From positions 221,529,882 through 221,593,881 of the forward strand of contig JAYESD010000002.1 in assembly GCA_036927565.1 (NCBI GenBank): DNA of 64,000 bases. The letters are read 5' to 3'. The stretch is from Tuctoria greenei. Its lineage: Eukaryota; Streptophyta; Magnoliopsida; Poales; Poaceae. Positions 23,491 to 34,287 of the stretch are shown here, in pieces. Each line of letters begins with the position of its first letter. Position 1 is the stretch's first letter. Both the position numbers and the translations under genes were made by a program. The notes under the pieces are model-generated. The model ran no database searches. It was not told where the DNA came from and worked only from the letters and a program-made list of their open reading frames with translations.

Positions 23491-23510
23491 TTGGCACGCC
23501 AGGTAGGGGG
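23491..23510 (+). promoter_or_regulatory. Tat1 primer binding site
   Basis: TTGGCACGCCAGGTAGGGGG, starting two bases after the LTR. Tat2 has TTGGCGCGCCAGGAAGGGGG at the same place. The priming tRNA is not the initiator Met; I do not name it. Confidence 0.75.
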
Positions 23511-23538
23511 AAGAGCGATGCAATCCCGAGATCACAAG

Positions 23539-24950
23539 ATGGTGAATTCAGCTGTTGGATCTTCTAATGGCAATCACGCTGGACAACCTGCCGGAGGCAA
23601 TCCCTCCAACGTCCAACAACTAGCAAGTGTCGTTGTTCCAGCAGGTGTTGTGGCACCACAGCCACCATTTGTTCCAGCAAACAATGCTGGTCAACAAGAT
23701 GGAGCATCTGCGTCGATCAGTGCATCAACAAACAACAACCCTGAGCACGCGCTCATTGCTGCACGAGCTCTTCTACAATGCTCACCGCCTCCAGGTGCAC
23801 CCTAGGGTGCTATGGAGCAGTGGAGGGCTGATGATGACCATCTGGTCACAACTGCGGCTGCAGGCATCAGCAATCAAGCCCTTCGGGGCGAGCACCTTCA
23901 CAACGACGGACCATGTCTGGCCGACTTGGTACGCAAGTCTCACAACAGAGGAGACGTGTTGTATCTCAACAGGTGACTTCTTTGCCTCCCGAGGCACGAC
24001 GCACCCACACGATTACCAAGATTCCGACTCATGATCTGCGGTTGGAACTGGATCGTCGTTACCGGCAATAAGATGGCCGTGTCCACATTGAGCGCGGTCG
24101 CGAGAGGCAAGAAGTTCGGGACAACCCTGCTCCTCAGGGAGTAGGAGGACGCTGTTCTGTCCTGGCCATGCACTTATGTATGGTCAGGTGGCCACAGAAG
24201 TTTCGGCCCCACTTACTGGAGAAATTCGATGGGACTGTCAACCCCGCTGAATTTCTTCAAATCTACTCTACTGCCATACTGGCAGCGGGGGGTGATGAGG
24301 CTGTGATGGCCAATTACTTCCCGGTGGCCTTAACTGGGACCGCAAGGTCTTGGTTCATGAGTCTTCCACCCGACTCCATTAATAGTTGGGCGGAGCTATG
24401 CCAACAATTCACTGCCAACTTCGGGTGCTCCTACACCCGACCCGACACTGAACTGGACCTGTTTGCTGTAAAGCAAACATCGGGAGAATCGCTACGATCC
24501 TTCATCCAGCGGTTCTCTCAGGTACGAAATACCATTCCTTCAATCTCGATCTCCTTTGTTATTGTTGCATTCAGACAGGGTGTTCGAGATAAGAAGATGC
24601 TAGAAAAGCTGGCCATTAAAGAAGTTACTAGCGTCACGGAACTCTTCAGCCTAGCTGACAAATGTGCTAGAGCTGCGAAGGGCCGTGAAATGCATTACAA
24701 GCCAGCTCTGGAGGCTAACCAGAAGTCCTCCAAAACCGAAGCAGCTACCTCTGGTAATGGCAAGAAGAAGAAGCCCAATGGCAAAAAGAAGCCGTCGACC
24801 GGCGCTACAGCTGCTGCTGCAGCAGCTCCTGGAAGCCGAGGGCCACACCCTGAGAATCGACCTTGACCTTTATCAGAGGACGACAACAGTTCCAAAGCAC
24901 GGTGTCCAATCCACAAGACAAACCGACACAACTTGGAAGAGTGCCGAGAG
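23539..24950 (+). pseudogene. Tat1 gag, broken
   Basis: The start ATG at 23539 (MVNSAVGSSNG) matches that of Tat2. The first piece stops at TAG 23803, where Tat2 has an open tryptophan region. The core 24168-24866 is open and shows KFDGTVNPAEFLQIY and ARSWFMSLPPDSINSWAELC, the retrotransposon gag fold that packages RNA. Near 24902-24943 CPIHKTNRHNLEEC forms a CX2HX4HX4C zinc knuckle. Lys-rich and Ala-rich linkers precede it. Frame changes between the pieces show decay. Confidence 0.85.
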
Positions 24951-25934
24951 GTCCAGAACCTTGCCGAGCGCTATAACAAGCGCCGGGAAGAAGCTACCTT
25001 CCGTCAAAGGGAAGGAAAACAAAAAGTCGACGAAGCTCCAGCTGAAGAAGAGCTAGGTTTCCAGGACCCCAAAAAGGTCTTGAAAGCCGTCTACAACATT
25101 GTCGATGACTCTGACGTTTCTGACAACGAATGTCGGAATACCTTGAACACCATCTATGGTGGTTCTTGGGACATCACCTCTCGCTGCATCCTGACGACAA
25201 CGCGGTGGGACATGGCCATGGTAACTCCCGTTGCTAAGGCAGAACCACATCGGAAGTGGATGGATACACCCATCATTTTCGATGCTTCGGACTGCCCCTG
25301 AAACATGATCGGGGTTGGTCAACTACCGTTGATGGTGTCACCCACCATTAACAATATCCAAATCCACCATGTCATGGTGGACGGAGGTTCCGGGCTAAAC
25401 CTCAGAAGCTTCGAAGCTTTCATTAAGCTTCAGCTCCGGCCTTCGGACCTTCGTCCATCCCGACCTTTCTCCGGAGTAGGTCCGGGAATCATTACTCCTC
25501 TTGGTTCCATTACACTCCCGGTGACCTTCGGGACCTAGGAGAACTATAGAACCGAGAAATTGATCTTCGACGTAGCGCAGATCAGTCTGCCTTTCAATGC
25601 CATTTTGGGCAGGCCAGCTTTATACAAGTTTATGGCTACTGCCCATTATGGTTATTTGGTGTTGAAGATGCCAATACCCACGGGCGTTCTCCGGATTCAC
25701 GGAGATCGTACTGCAGGAGTTACTGCACTGGAAGAACTCTATGGGCTTACCACAGCGGAAGAGGAAGCATCCGGTAAGGAGCCAACTGTGAATCCTCCAA
25801 GCATTCGTCACAAAGGCTCTACCTCCGCACCTCGTGTGTAACCAAGTGGTAACGTCGACATTCCCGTCAAATTCATCCAAATTGGTTCTGATGTTGCTGA
25901 GACTACCCGTATATCGGGGGGTCTGAACAACAAA
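24951..25934 (+). pseudogene. Tat1 protease region
   Basis: After the knuckle, the frame runs through EEELGFQDPKKVLKAVY to HHVMVDGGSGLNLRSFEAF, where VDGGSG is the aspartic protease active-site loop in Tat form. ILGRPALYKFMATAHYGYLV is the C-terminal protease block. A TGA near 25299 and a TAG near 25536 interrupt it. The protease cuts the polyprotein. Confidence 0.8.
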
Positions 25935-26988
25935 TAGGAACTGGCGCTCATTACTTTCCTCCAGGCTAATGTCAACGTGTTTGCATGGCTACCGTCACAA
26001 ATGCCTGGGATCCCTAGGGAGGTGATTGAGCACAATGTGAATATTTACCCAGACGCACAGCATGTACACCAGAAGCCCCGAAAGCAATCAATCGAGCGAC
26101 AAAACTTCATATGACAAGAAATCAAGAAGTTGCTTGAAGCTGGATTCATCCGGGAAGTCTTCCATCCAAAATGGCTGGCGAACCCAGTTGTTGTACCTAA
26201 GGCCGCTGGGAAGCTTCGGATGTGTATCGACTACACCACCTTAAATAAGGCATGTCCAAAAGATCCATTTTCACTACCTAGAATAGATCATATAGTGGAC
26301 TCCACCTCCGGGTGTGAACTACTATGTTTCTTAGATGCATATTCTGGATATCATCAAATCCAAATGTCTAAGGAAGATGAAGAGCATACTGCCTTCATAA
26401 CAGTAGATGGATAGTATTGTTATACTGCCATGCCATTCGGTCTTAAAAATGTTGCTTCAACATTTATGCGAGCCATGTACAAAACATTTGGAGAGCTAAT
26501 TAGAGACTTGGTGGAGGTGTATGTTGATGACATCGTCGTGAAAAAAAAAACAAGGAGTCACTCCTTGACAACTTACAAGCCGTCTTCGACAAGCTGTGCA
26601 CTACGCGCACCAAGCTGAACCCGGACAAATGTGTCTTTGGGGTTAGCTCCGAAAAGCTTCTGAGGTTCTTGTTGACTAATCGAGGAGTCGAAGCAAATCT
26701 GGTGAAGATCAATGCTATAGAAGAAATGCGGCCCCAACCCGCATTAAAGATGTCCAAAAGTTGACTGGATGTCTAGCTACGCTCAGTCGGTTTATATCAA
26801 GACTGGCAGAATGGGCACTACCCTTCTTCAAACTCTTGAGGAAGTCCGGACCATTTCATTGGTCTGAAGAAGCAAAAAAGGCGTTTCAAGAGCTGAAACA
26901 GCTCCTCACCACACTACCGATATAGGTAGCTCTGAATCCTGGTGAGCCTTTACTACTTTACATTTAAGCAACCACCGAAGTTGTCAGT
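25935..26988 (+). pseudogene. Tat1 reverse transcriptase, broken
   Basis: Recognisable blocks are LLEAGFIREVFHPKWLAN, LRMCIDYTTLNKACPKDPF, CFLDAYSGYHQI, MPFGLKN and VEVYVDDIVV (catalytic YVDD near 26518). Stops include TAG at 25935 and TGA at 26112, both shared with Tat2, and TAG at 26413. A frame change follows YVDD in an A-rich run. The C-terminal thumb (WALPFFKLLRKSGPF, KAFQELKQLL) is readable. Confidence 0.85.
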
Positions 26989-27680
26989 ATGGTCCTGGTC
27001 GCGGAAAGACCGGAACCACATTTAGTCCAGGAATCCAGGCCCCTCCGGGACGGTCCGGAACCACCTGAAAACATGACTGGGTCTCAGCTCCCAGACATGG
27101 AACATCGAAATGAAGTACTACGAGATCAACCTCATTCATTTGAGGAGGTTTCCAGTGAGATCCGCATTGAACAAGAAAGAATTATGGACCCCTCTGGGAG
27201 GGTCCAAGAAGCACAACCTGAAGGTCCGGGACCATCCAGCAGGGTCCGGGTCGATGGAGATGAAGCTCCGGGTCCTTCTGAAAGGGTCCGGACCATCCAG
27301 CGCCCTGTGTACTTCATTAGTGAGGTGCATAAACTGCTTTACGCAGTTCTTATCGCCTCAAGAAAGCTTTGCCACTACTTCCAAGCCCACAAAATATCAG
27401 TGGTAACTTCTTTTCCACTATGTGCAATTTTGTATAACCCTAATTCTACTGGGAATATTGCAAAGTGGGCAGCGGAGCTAGCAAAATTCGATCTAGAATT
27501 CATGTCGAGACAAGCAATTAAAAGTCAAGCCTTGGCTGACTTTGTGGCGGAGTAGACCCCCTCTCCATCAAACCTTGGGGGCCATAGTGAGCAGAAACCA
27601 GAGCTTAAAGTTTCGGTATTCACTGAGCCTCACTGGACCCTCTACTTCGATGGCGTTCACCAAGGGTCGTAGGTGCTGCC
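26989..27680 (+). pseudogene. Tat1 RNase H with repeat-rich linker, second RNase H deleted
   Basis: MVLVAERP starts the open frame and RPVYFISEVHKLLYAVL resumes the RNase H fold about 95 residues later. Between them is an acidic, Pro-rich linker with repeated DPSGRVQ, GPSSRVR and GPSERVR. Other Ty3 elements have only a few residues there. HDAKTRYLE is also missing from the Tat1 sequence. After WTLYFDG (27638-27660) the sequence jumps to the text before integrase. Tat2 has most of an archaeal-type RNase H at that point, so Tat1 has lost it by a deletion of several hundred bp. Confidence 0.8.
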
Positions 27681-28971
27681 GGAAGCTCCGAGCAACCCAA
27701 CATGCAAGACTCAGAAGCTCAAGTTAGCTCTGATGCATGGATCTCGAAGATCTGAAGCTACTTGAAAGACAATATCCTTCCTGAAGACAGTGTATCAGCT
27801 GACCGGATTGTTAGATTGGTTAAAAGATACACGTTGGTAGAAGGGGATCTCTACCGACGTGGTGCTAATGACATCCTAATGCGGTGCATTGCAAGGGAAG
27901 AAGGCCGCATCTCCTCACGGAAATCCATGGAGGCGAGTTCGGGAACCACGCATCTTCTCGTACGCTGGTCGGTAAAGCCTTCTGACATGGCTTGTACTGG
28001 CCTACAACACTTCAGGAGGCGGTTGAGCTAGTGAAAAAATGTGAAGCATGTCAGTTTCACGCAAAATAGATTCACACACCGGCTCAATACCTACAAATGA
28101 TACCTCCTACATGGCCATTCGCTGCGTGGGGCATGGACATCTTCGGACCTTTCCCAAAAGCCGTTGGAGGTTACAGGTTCCTATATGTCGCCATCGACAA
28201 GTTCACCAAGTGTCCGGAAGCAACTCCAGTAGTAACAATCAACAAACAATCAGCAATCAAGTTCTTGAAGTCCATTATATGCAGATTTGGAGTTCCAAAC
28301 AAAGTCATAACTGACAACTAAACTCAATTTACATGTTCTGCATTCCAAGAATATTGCAAAGACCTCGGTATTCAACTTAGCTACGCTTCAGTAGCTCATC
28401 TAGCAAGCAATGGCCAAGCCAAGAGAGCAAAGCAGAAATCTTAAAAGGACTCAAGACGCGCACATATGAGCGCTTGAAAAAGCATGGAGCTAACTGGATT
28501 GAAGAGCTTCCGTCCACATTATGGGCGAATAGGACAACACCTAACCGGTCAACTAGGCAGACTCCATTCTTCCTGGTGTATGGAGCTGAAGCATTCCTTA
28601 CTCCAGAGATCACCTTGGGGTCCCTCTGGGTCTGGACATTCGACGAAGCCACGCAGGACTAGCTCCAGCATGAAGACCTTGACCTCGTCAAAGAGGGAAG
28701 GGGCCAAGCAGCTATTTGGAATGCATGTTATCGCCAAGCGCTCCGGTGCTATCAGCAAAGGCATGTGTGTGATTGACGGCTTGTAGAAGGTGACCTGGTG
28801 CTTCGGAAGATATTAAGCCGTGGAGGGATGAACAAAATTTCCCCCAGCTGGGAGGGTCCCTTCCGAGTCATTAAAGTATCCCGACCAGGATGCGCTCGCT
28901 TGGCAACAGAGGATGGGACCCCGCTCCCAAATCCTTGGAACATCGAGCACCTCCGTAAGTTTTATGCTTAG
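27681..28971 (+). pseudogene. Tat1 integrase, broken
   Basis: KDNILPEDSVSADRIV leads into the zinc-binding part (KKCEACQFHAK, followed by a TAG). WGMDIFGPF holds the first catalytic Asp. ITDN followed by TAA and TQF holds the second. The Glu block reads NGQAKRAKQKS where Tat2 has NGQAERANAE, so the catalytic Glu is lost. The C-terminal domain ends PWNIEHLRKFYA at 28971. Confidence 0.85.
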
Positions 28972-30212
28972 AATCACGGATGTGAGTCTGTAATTACACA
29001 CAATGCATATTGTTGAGTCATTATACAGAGACGAGCAAGTCCTCCGGGAGAACATCTGGACCCCTCCGAGAGGGTTCGGGAAGTTCAAGTAACACTTGAA
29101 ACAGTCACGGCACTAAAAGTGTAACTACTTGCTCTGGGCTAGTACAAGATGTATAGCACATTTAGCATGGTCCAGCACTCTAAGTGTGTCCTTGTCTCCC
29201 CTGTAATTCGGACCTATAATGAAAAGCATTTTTGTGTGAAAACAGACTCCACGTGCATCTAGTTTTTGTACAAGGCTTAATATATCAAATTATTGTTACC
29301 CTACTTGTCTATAATGAAGTTGGGCAAATCTTTTTGAGCTTTGTTCCAAGTAATTCACATGCATTACAAGCCTTGTTGATAGTATTTTTGGATCTTAACA
29401 TTGCTACATAGTCTACTTGCCTGAACGCCAAGCCAACATAGGTCCGGAGTGTGCTATCGACTTAGCCTGGTCCTGCACCCTAAGTACGCCGCTCTGCCTA
29501 CACCCCGACAGGCCTCAGTAGGTTGAGTACTAAAAAGACATGTAGATCTAGAAAGATTATATCAAAACTCTTGTTATCATGTTGAGTTTCTTCGGATCTA
29601 AAGTCCAAATAAGAACAATAAGTCACAACCAATTTATAGACAAGAGGATGAATTTTACTTTTTCTCTTGCCTTTAATGTGCAGGAAAAGCAAAAATTCAC
29701 AGCAATAGTGGACGATGCCGGAGCTACTAAGCTCCGACATCCTCCAAGATGGGTCTGCCGTCAACGTTTAAAATGTTGACAGTGGATGATGTCGGAGCTA
29801 CCAAGTTCCGACCATCCCAGGGGGCCTGTCTTCGACGCCTCAGAATGGAAGATTTCGGACCTAAAATCTACAAGTGTGAAGCATTCAAGTCGTCAACATA
29901 CTGCCACAACCTTTGGTACATGTACACATTTCAATTGTACACATGTACCAGGGGCCAACAAGATACGGCACAGTATATTGAAGACAAAGTGAAATTCAAG
30001 GCAAAAAGGAGGATTTCATTAATCAAAAGTACTGGATTACAAAATTGGGATTACAAGGGACAAAAGGAGAAAAGTCCTAGCCACTGGAGGATCTAGGTCC
30101 TGTGGAAAAACAAAGTAACCTTCTCAGCAGCTTCTTGAACACTAGCCCTAGCGGCATCCTCTTCCTCCACGATGATTCCTTCAAAGACCGGATCAAGGGA
30201 GAATTGGGGGTC
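28972..30212 (+). other. Tat1 spacer between convergent genes, with hairpins
   Basis: This non-coding stretch lies between the end of pol and the end of the antisense gene. Two hairpins built on the GGAGCT / AGCTCC theme lie at about 29716-29742 (GCCGGAGCT ... AGCTCCGAC) and 29794-29817 (GTCGGAGCT ... AGTTCCGAC). GTACACATTTCAATTGTACA near 29923 is another inverted repeat, with a further ACATGTACC after it. ATAATGAAAAGC near 29216 could serve pol polyadenylation. Tat2 has the matching layout. Confidence 0.6.
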
Positions 30213-33200
30213 TCAGCTTTTGTAACACGCTAAGACATACTCAGCGACGTTCTTGGCCAAGGATTTACCCTCTGTCTCCAGCTGATCGGCGATGACGTCA
30301 CCCATCGCGTCGAGTTTGCTGCCAGCAGAGCCAAGTGCCGCTAGCGTCTGGTCCAGCTCCTGCGCTGGGTCCTCTAGGCGTACTCGACTGAAACCAAGAG
30401 GTATAAGGGCCCTGTCCGCACGCCCCAGGAAGTCCCATACCATTAAGGACTCAGTCGCCTTCGAGCTCCGCAACTCTTCCAGTGACCTCCGGGCAGCTGT
30501 TAGCTCCAAACTTTCACGGGCAAGGTGCTCGGCCAAGTTAGCATGCTGCTGCATGTTCTCAGCAACTTGCTTCTCCCAGTCGGCCAGCTCCATCTCCGGG
30601 AGGTGGATGCGGTTCCGCCTTTCAGCTAGGTCCTTTTACCTACCTTTGACTCTCTCCTCCGTAGCGGCAACATCAGACTCTCTTTTTGAGAGCTCTTGCC
30701 CCACATTCCAGTTCTTCTTCCTCTCTTCCTCCTTCCAAAGATCCAGCTTTTTGTTGCGATCTGCCAAATTTTTCTCACCCAGTGTCAACTTTTGGGTGAC
30801 CTCCGCTTCTCTCCTCACCACATCCTCCTGCTGCCCCATGAGTTTTTCCTCCCTCGCCTCAAGGTCCGCTCGACGCTTCAGGAGAGTTTCATTCAATTTA
30901 GCGAGTTTTTCATAACACTCGTCAGCAACGTCACGTCTCTCCTTGGCTTGCTCCAAGATTTCCTTGGTGTTAGCATCGAGCGCCCAGATGGCGGCCTCCT
31001 TCTCTTCCATCAACTTATCCCAGTATTCTAACCGGTCCTTCTCCCCCTTGATCCATTCATTCTGGTCAGCCAGCCTCATCTGAGCAAGCCTGGTCTCAAA
31101 ATGGAGTCTGTTGCGCCAACGCCTCAAGGTGTTGTGCTCCTCCTCCAAGGATTTGCTCTCATGTTTGAAGGCAAGCTGGACATGCCGAAGGCTTGAGCAG
31201 GCGTCGTCTATGGACAACGCCAGAGGGATCGGTTCTGGGCCTGCTGGGACCATTTCTGTAGGCTCAAAAGGGTTTTCCATCACAAAAATTGGGTCCCACT
31301 CTACTATAGTGGACCACTGTACTCCTGCTGCGCTAGGGCCGCTCTCCTGGAACCCTTCAGCGGCAGTAGAAGAGCCCACTGGGGGAGCGTCCACCTCTGG
31401 AGCAGTTGAAGGTGCCACTTCAGGGTCTTCAATTGATGGCTCTAAATTCGGAGGACCTGCTGCCACTTCTTCAGGCTACTCTGGCTCCGGCCGAGGTACC
31501 TCCGGGATCACCACCTCTGGAGCAACAGTCGGAGCTTGAACTGGAGCCTCGACCGCCACTGGCTCGAGCTCCGGCACGGCGACCACCTCTGGCACAGCCG
31601 CCGGACCTCCAACCACCTCCGGCTCTGCAGCCAGACCCTCTACTGCTTCCGGCTTAGCTGTCGGATCTTTAACTGTTTCCGGCACAAGGGCCGGAGCTTG
31701 GGTGATTTCCGGCTCAATAGCTGGGGCTTCAGCTACTTCTGGCTCAGCGCACAGAGCTTCGGCAACTTCCAGCTCAAAAGCCGGAACTTCTGGCATCGTC
31801 GGTGCTGGAACGTCAGCCTCTGCCGACAGGGGTACATCTTCAACTTCTCTCCTGTGGTACGGCGCTACCACAGAAGCTTCGGGTGAGGACTCTGAGTCCA
31901 AGTTCATGACAGCTGGTGCCGGAGCTGCCGTGACTTCCACCTTCGCTTGACGAGGAGGCTCAGCGCTCCAAGCCAGAGCTTCGATAGGTGCAGCCCCAGC
32001 CTTTGCAATAGGCGCTAAATCTCCGGGTCCTTTCTTCGACACCCTGGAAACAAAGGGAAGAGAAGATTAAGAACACATCAAAAACAAGACTAGCATTTTA
32101 GGGTGAGCAATCAATGCTTACCTCGGGATGCTACCACTCCAGTCACCTTGGAACCTCTTCTTCTGAGGCCCGGAGCTAGAGCCCACCAAATCTGGTGAGA
32201 CAACTACTTCGGACCTCAGTTGAGGAACACTCGCAGCCGCTGGAGTCCTTTCAGTCGAAGCTTCTCTTCGTCGGGATGAACCCCCGGACCTGGAACTTCT
32301 AGCCGGCATTGAGGTCGCGGTCGCCTGCCCAGAGCTTACACCTCATGAAGACGTTTGCACCGGAGCAGGGGTAGCTACAGAAGTCCTCCCCCTCTAGGGA
32401 GAAGCAGCTGTCGTGGAAGGAGCAGGTCTGACGGACCTCCCGTCAGCGTGCTTCAACTTACTCTTCCGGCCGGAGGGCTCAGTTGGCTCTTTGCCCTTTC
32501 CCTTGTCGATGTCTTCAGTCTTTTGACTCGGGGCGAGGGCAGGACCACCCTTGGAAGCTCCGAGAATCGCCAATCTGGTGGTCGGATGCCTCTCTACCTC
32601 GCCAAGGTCGTCAAGCACTGGCATGCTCCTCCGGAGCTCCCTACTGAATTGCACCTCCATGTTCAAGGGGAGGATGGCTGCTGGCGGAGCCAAGTCGTCG
32701 CCGTTGACGCTAATACCATGCTGGAATTTCTTCAAATGAAACTCCAAGGATTCATCATCCAAGTTGGATTTCATACCGATTTACATCCGGTCGTCATCCA
32801 TCACGCCGTTGAGGGCCCACGCGAGCTTCTCCCTCTTCTTCAGAGGAGCCCACCTGTTGACACGGAAGTTGCAGAAGACCATCTGGGGGGTCACTCCACC
32901 CTCCATGCACTCGTGGATCCTAGTCAAGACAGGGTTGAAGGCATCTGACATCACCAGAACTACACTCCAAGCGTCAGTGTCAACATTGGGGAGACCTTCG
33001 GGTAGCTCCAATTTCTCGTGCTCCTCCGCCGTGACGATGATCCAATCCTTCTTACAGTCGTCCCATTTGCCGGAAGGAAACGACTTCAAGTATTTGTAGG
33101 GGCAGTTCTTGCGCTTCACAAAATAGTAGAAGCCAAGGAACTCGGACCCCTTGTCGGTGGTGTGGAAGGTGAAGAAGGTGCGGAAAAGCTCGACGCAGGG

Positions 33201-33511
33201 GGAATACCCACCCACATCTCGCAGAAGTGGACGAATGTCACCACAATAAGAAGAGAATGGGGGCCAAGGTGGTACAACTGCAGATCATAAAAGTCTAGCA
33301 GCATCAATAGGAAAGAAGAGAAAGGTGGAATAAATCCCACCATGGCGTACGCTGTGAAGCACACCATATCGCCATCGCGCTCCTTCTTGAACGGGAGCTT
33401 GCCGGCGCGGACCAAATGATTGAAAGAGTCACTGGACCACCCCATATAGGTCCGGACCTTCTTCAGATCATCATCGCTCTTGAGGCGGCTCTTAGGGAGA
33501 CCCAACTCCAT
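30213..33511 (-). pseudogene. Tat1 antisense gene: Transposase_28-like domain plus coiled coil
   Basis: Start at 33511 (MELGLPKSRLKSDDDLKKVRT). Exon 1 runs to 32122 and shows MVGFIPPFSSFLLMLLDFY, LQLYHLGPHSL, GFYYFVKRKNCPYKYLKSF and FHLKKFQHGI, which match the Putative gypsy type transposon family (Pfam Transposase_28) found beside grass Ty3 elements. A Ser/Arg-rich basic stretch ends exon 1. A 78 bp intron (32121-32044, GTAAGC ... TTTCCAG) joins AG to G in frame. Exon 2 has an acidic repeat region (32042-31476), WDPIFVMENPFEPTE, then a long heptad-rich coiled coil to 30213. There are two frameshifts in exon 1, TAG at 31476 and TAA near 30636. Function is not established. Confidence 0.75.
32044..32121 (-). 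other. Intron of the Tat1 antisense gene
   Basis: On the minus strand: ATCCCGAG/GTAAGCATTG ... CCCTTTGTTTCCAG/GGTGTCG. Splicing joins AG+G into an Arg codon and keeps the frame from SIPR to VSKKGPGD. The pyrimidine-rich acceptor and consensus donor show it is a real intron and that the gene is transcribed from the antisense strand. Confidence 0.75.
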
Positions 33512-34024
33512 CGCGGCAAAGCGGAGCAAAGGAAGGGAAGCTAGGCGGAGTTTGGGAGGCTCTGAGCACAAAGATTATCGAAGGTGTAAAGAGTCCTCAA
33601 ACCGTGCACACTTTCCTTCTTAAGTAAGCCCCCGCGACGCTTGGATGGAAACCGCAATGAGATCGAAAGCACTTTTCAAAAATCTACCCTGTCAATGACG
33701 AGTGGGCCTGGGGCCACCCCGATGAAGAGATCGAGGTCCTTACCCAAGGCCAACCGTTGCCATGATGGGTGGCGGGAAACCCAAAGTCGGCGCTCTGATA
33801 GGGCGCGCGAAACCGATACGGTTTTCGTATTGGGAACCGACGACCTTCAATTGTGTGAGATCCACACTCAAAGATCTCATCTTCCGTATTCATAACAAGC
33901 CACGTGTTGAAGGTTCACTCCCGGACCGTCACTCTATCGGCGCATCAGAAGACTTTTTGAAAATCAAAACGCGGGAATCGAGAATGGCCCCACCTCCAGC
34001 AGAACAACTTAACCCAAAGGGTTT
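33512..34024 (-). promoter_or_regulatory. Likely promoter region of the Tat1 antisense gene
   Basis: This non-coding stretch lies between the antisense start codon and the purine tract. Blocks are shared with Tat2 43000-43344, for example CGCGCGAAACCGATACGG and TCTTAAGTAAGCCC, more than expected for neutral DNA between such diverged elements. I see no clear TATA box. Confidence 0.45.
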
Positions 34025-34050
34025 CTCCCAGAGGTGGGACCGGGGGCCAC
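34025..34050 (+). promoter_or_regulatory. Tat1 polypurine tract
   Basis: CAGAGGTGGGACCGGGGGCCAC directly precedes the 3' LTR. Tat2 has CAGAGGTGGGCCCAGGGAGC at the same place. Confidence 0.75.
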
Positions 34051-34282
34051 TGTCGGTACCCTATGTACCGGGTACCCCACGATACCGCAAGAAGTGCAAG
34101 AGAGTTCCACCCGTCAGAGTCAAAGGCCCTTGCAGGTCCCACATGTCACATTGTATCGGACCCACGTAAATCCCTAAGTTCATCATCTTGATATTGATCT
34201 TTGCGTGTCCCAACCACAAAAGAACCTCCGCGGGGTGCTTCTCAGCGGGTCCGGTGGAAGTGCCGTATCAAACACTTCGACA
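34051..34282 (+). repeat. Tat1 3' LTR with internal deletion
   Basis: TGTCGGTACC ... CACTTCGACA. It matches the first and last 110-120 bp of the 5' LTR; about 620 bp between are gone. The junction lies in ACCCAC/GTAAATCC, where the 5' LTR has ACCCAC at one edge and AACCAC at the other, so short homology probably mediated the loss. The rest differs from the 5' LTR at about 18 of 232 sites. Confidence 0.88.
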
Positions 34283-34287
34283 GTTCC

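Larger units (their letters stand above)
22638..34282 (+). mobile_element. Tat1: Tat/Grande-type Ty3 element nested in the copia gag
   Basis: The element is flanked by GTTCC (22633-22637 and 34283-34287). It has a 5' LTR of 852 bp, a 3' LTR of 232 bp with an internal deletion, a TTGGCACGCCAGGTAGGGGG primer site and a purine tract. Its order is gag, protease, reverse transcriptase, RNase H, integrase, then 5 kb with an antisense gene. A second archaeal-type RNase H is seen in the related Tat2; that trait and the antisense gene indicate the Tat branch of Ty3 elements. Many stops and frameshifts make it inactive. Confidence 0.92.

Noticed and set aside
25935..26114. Stops as an Ogre-type intron between protease and reverse transcriptase
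   Set aside because: Not adopted as the main reading, since the stretch between the two stops is well-kept coding sequence and no strong GT-AG pair is obvious in both copies; kept as an alternative in the finding.
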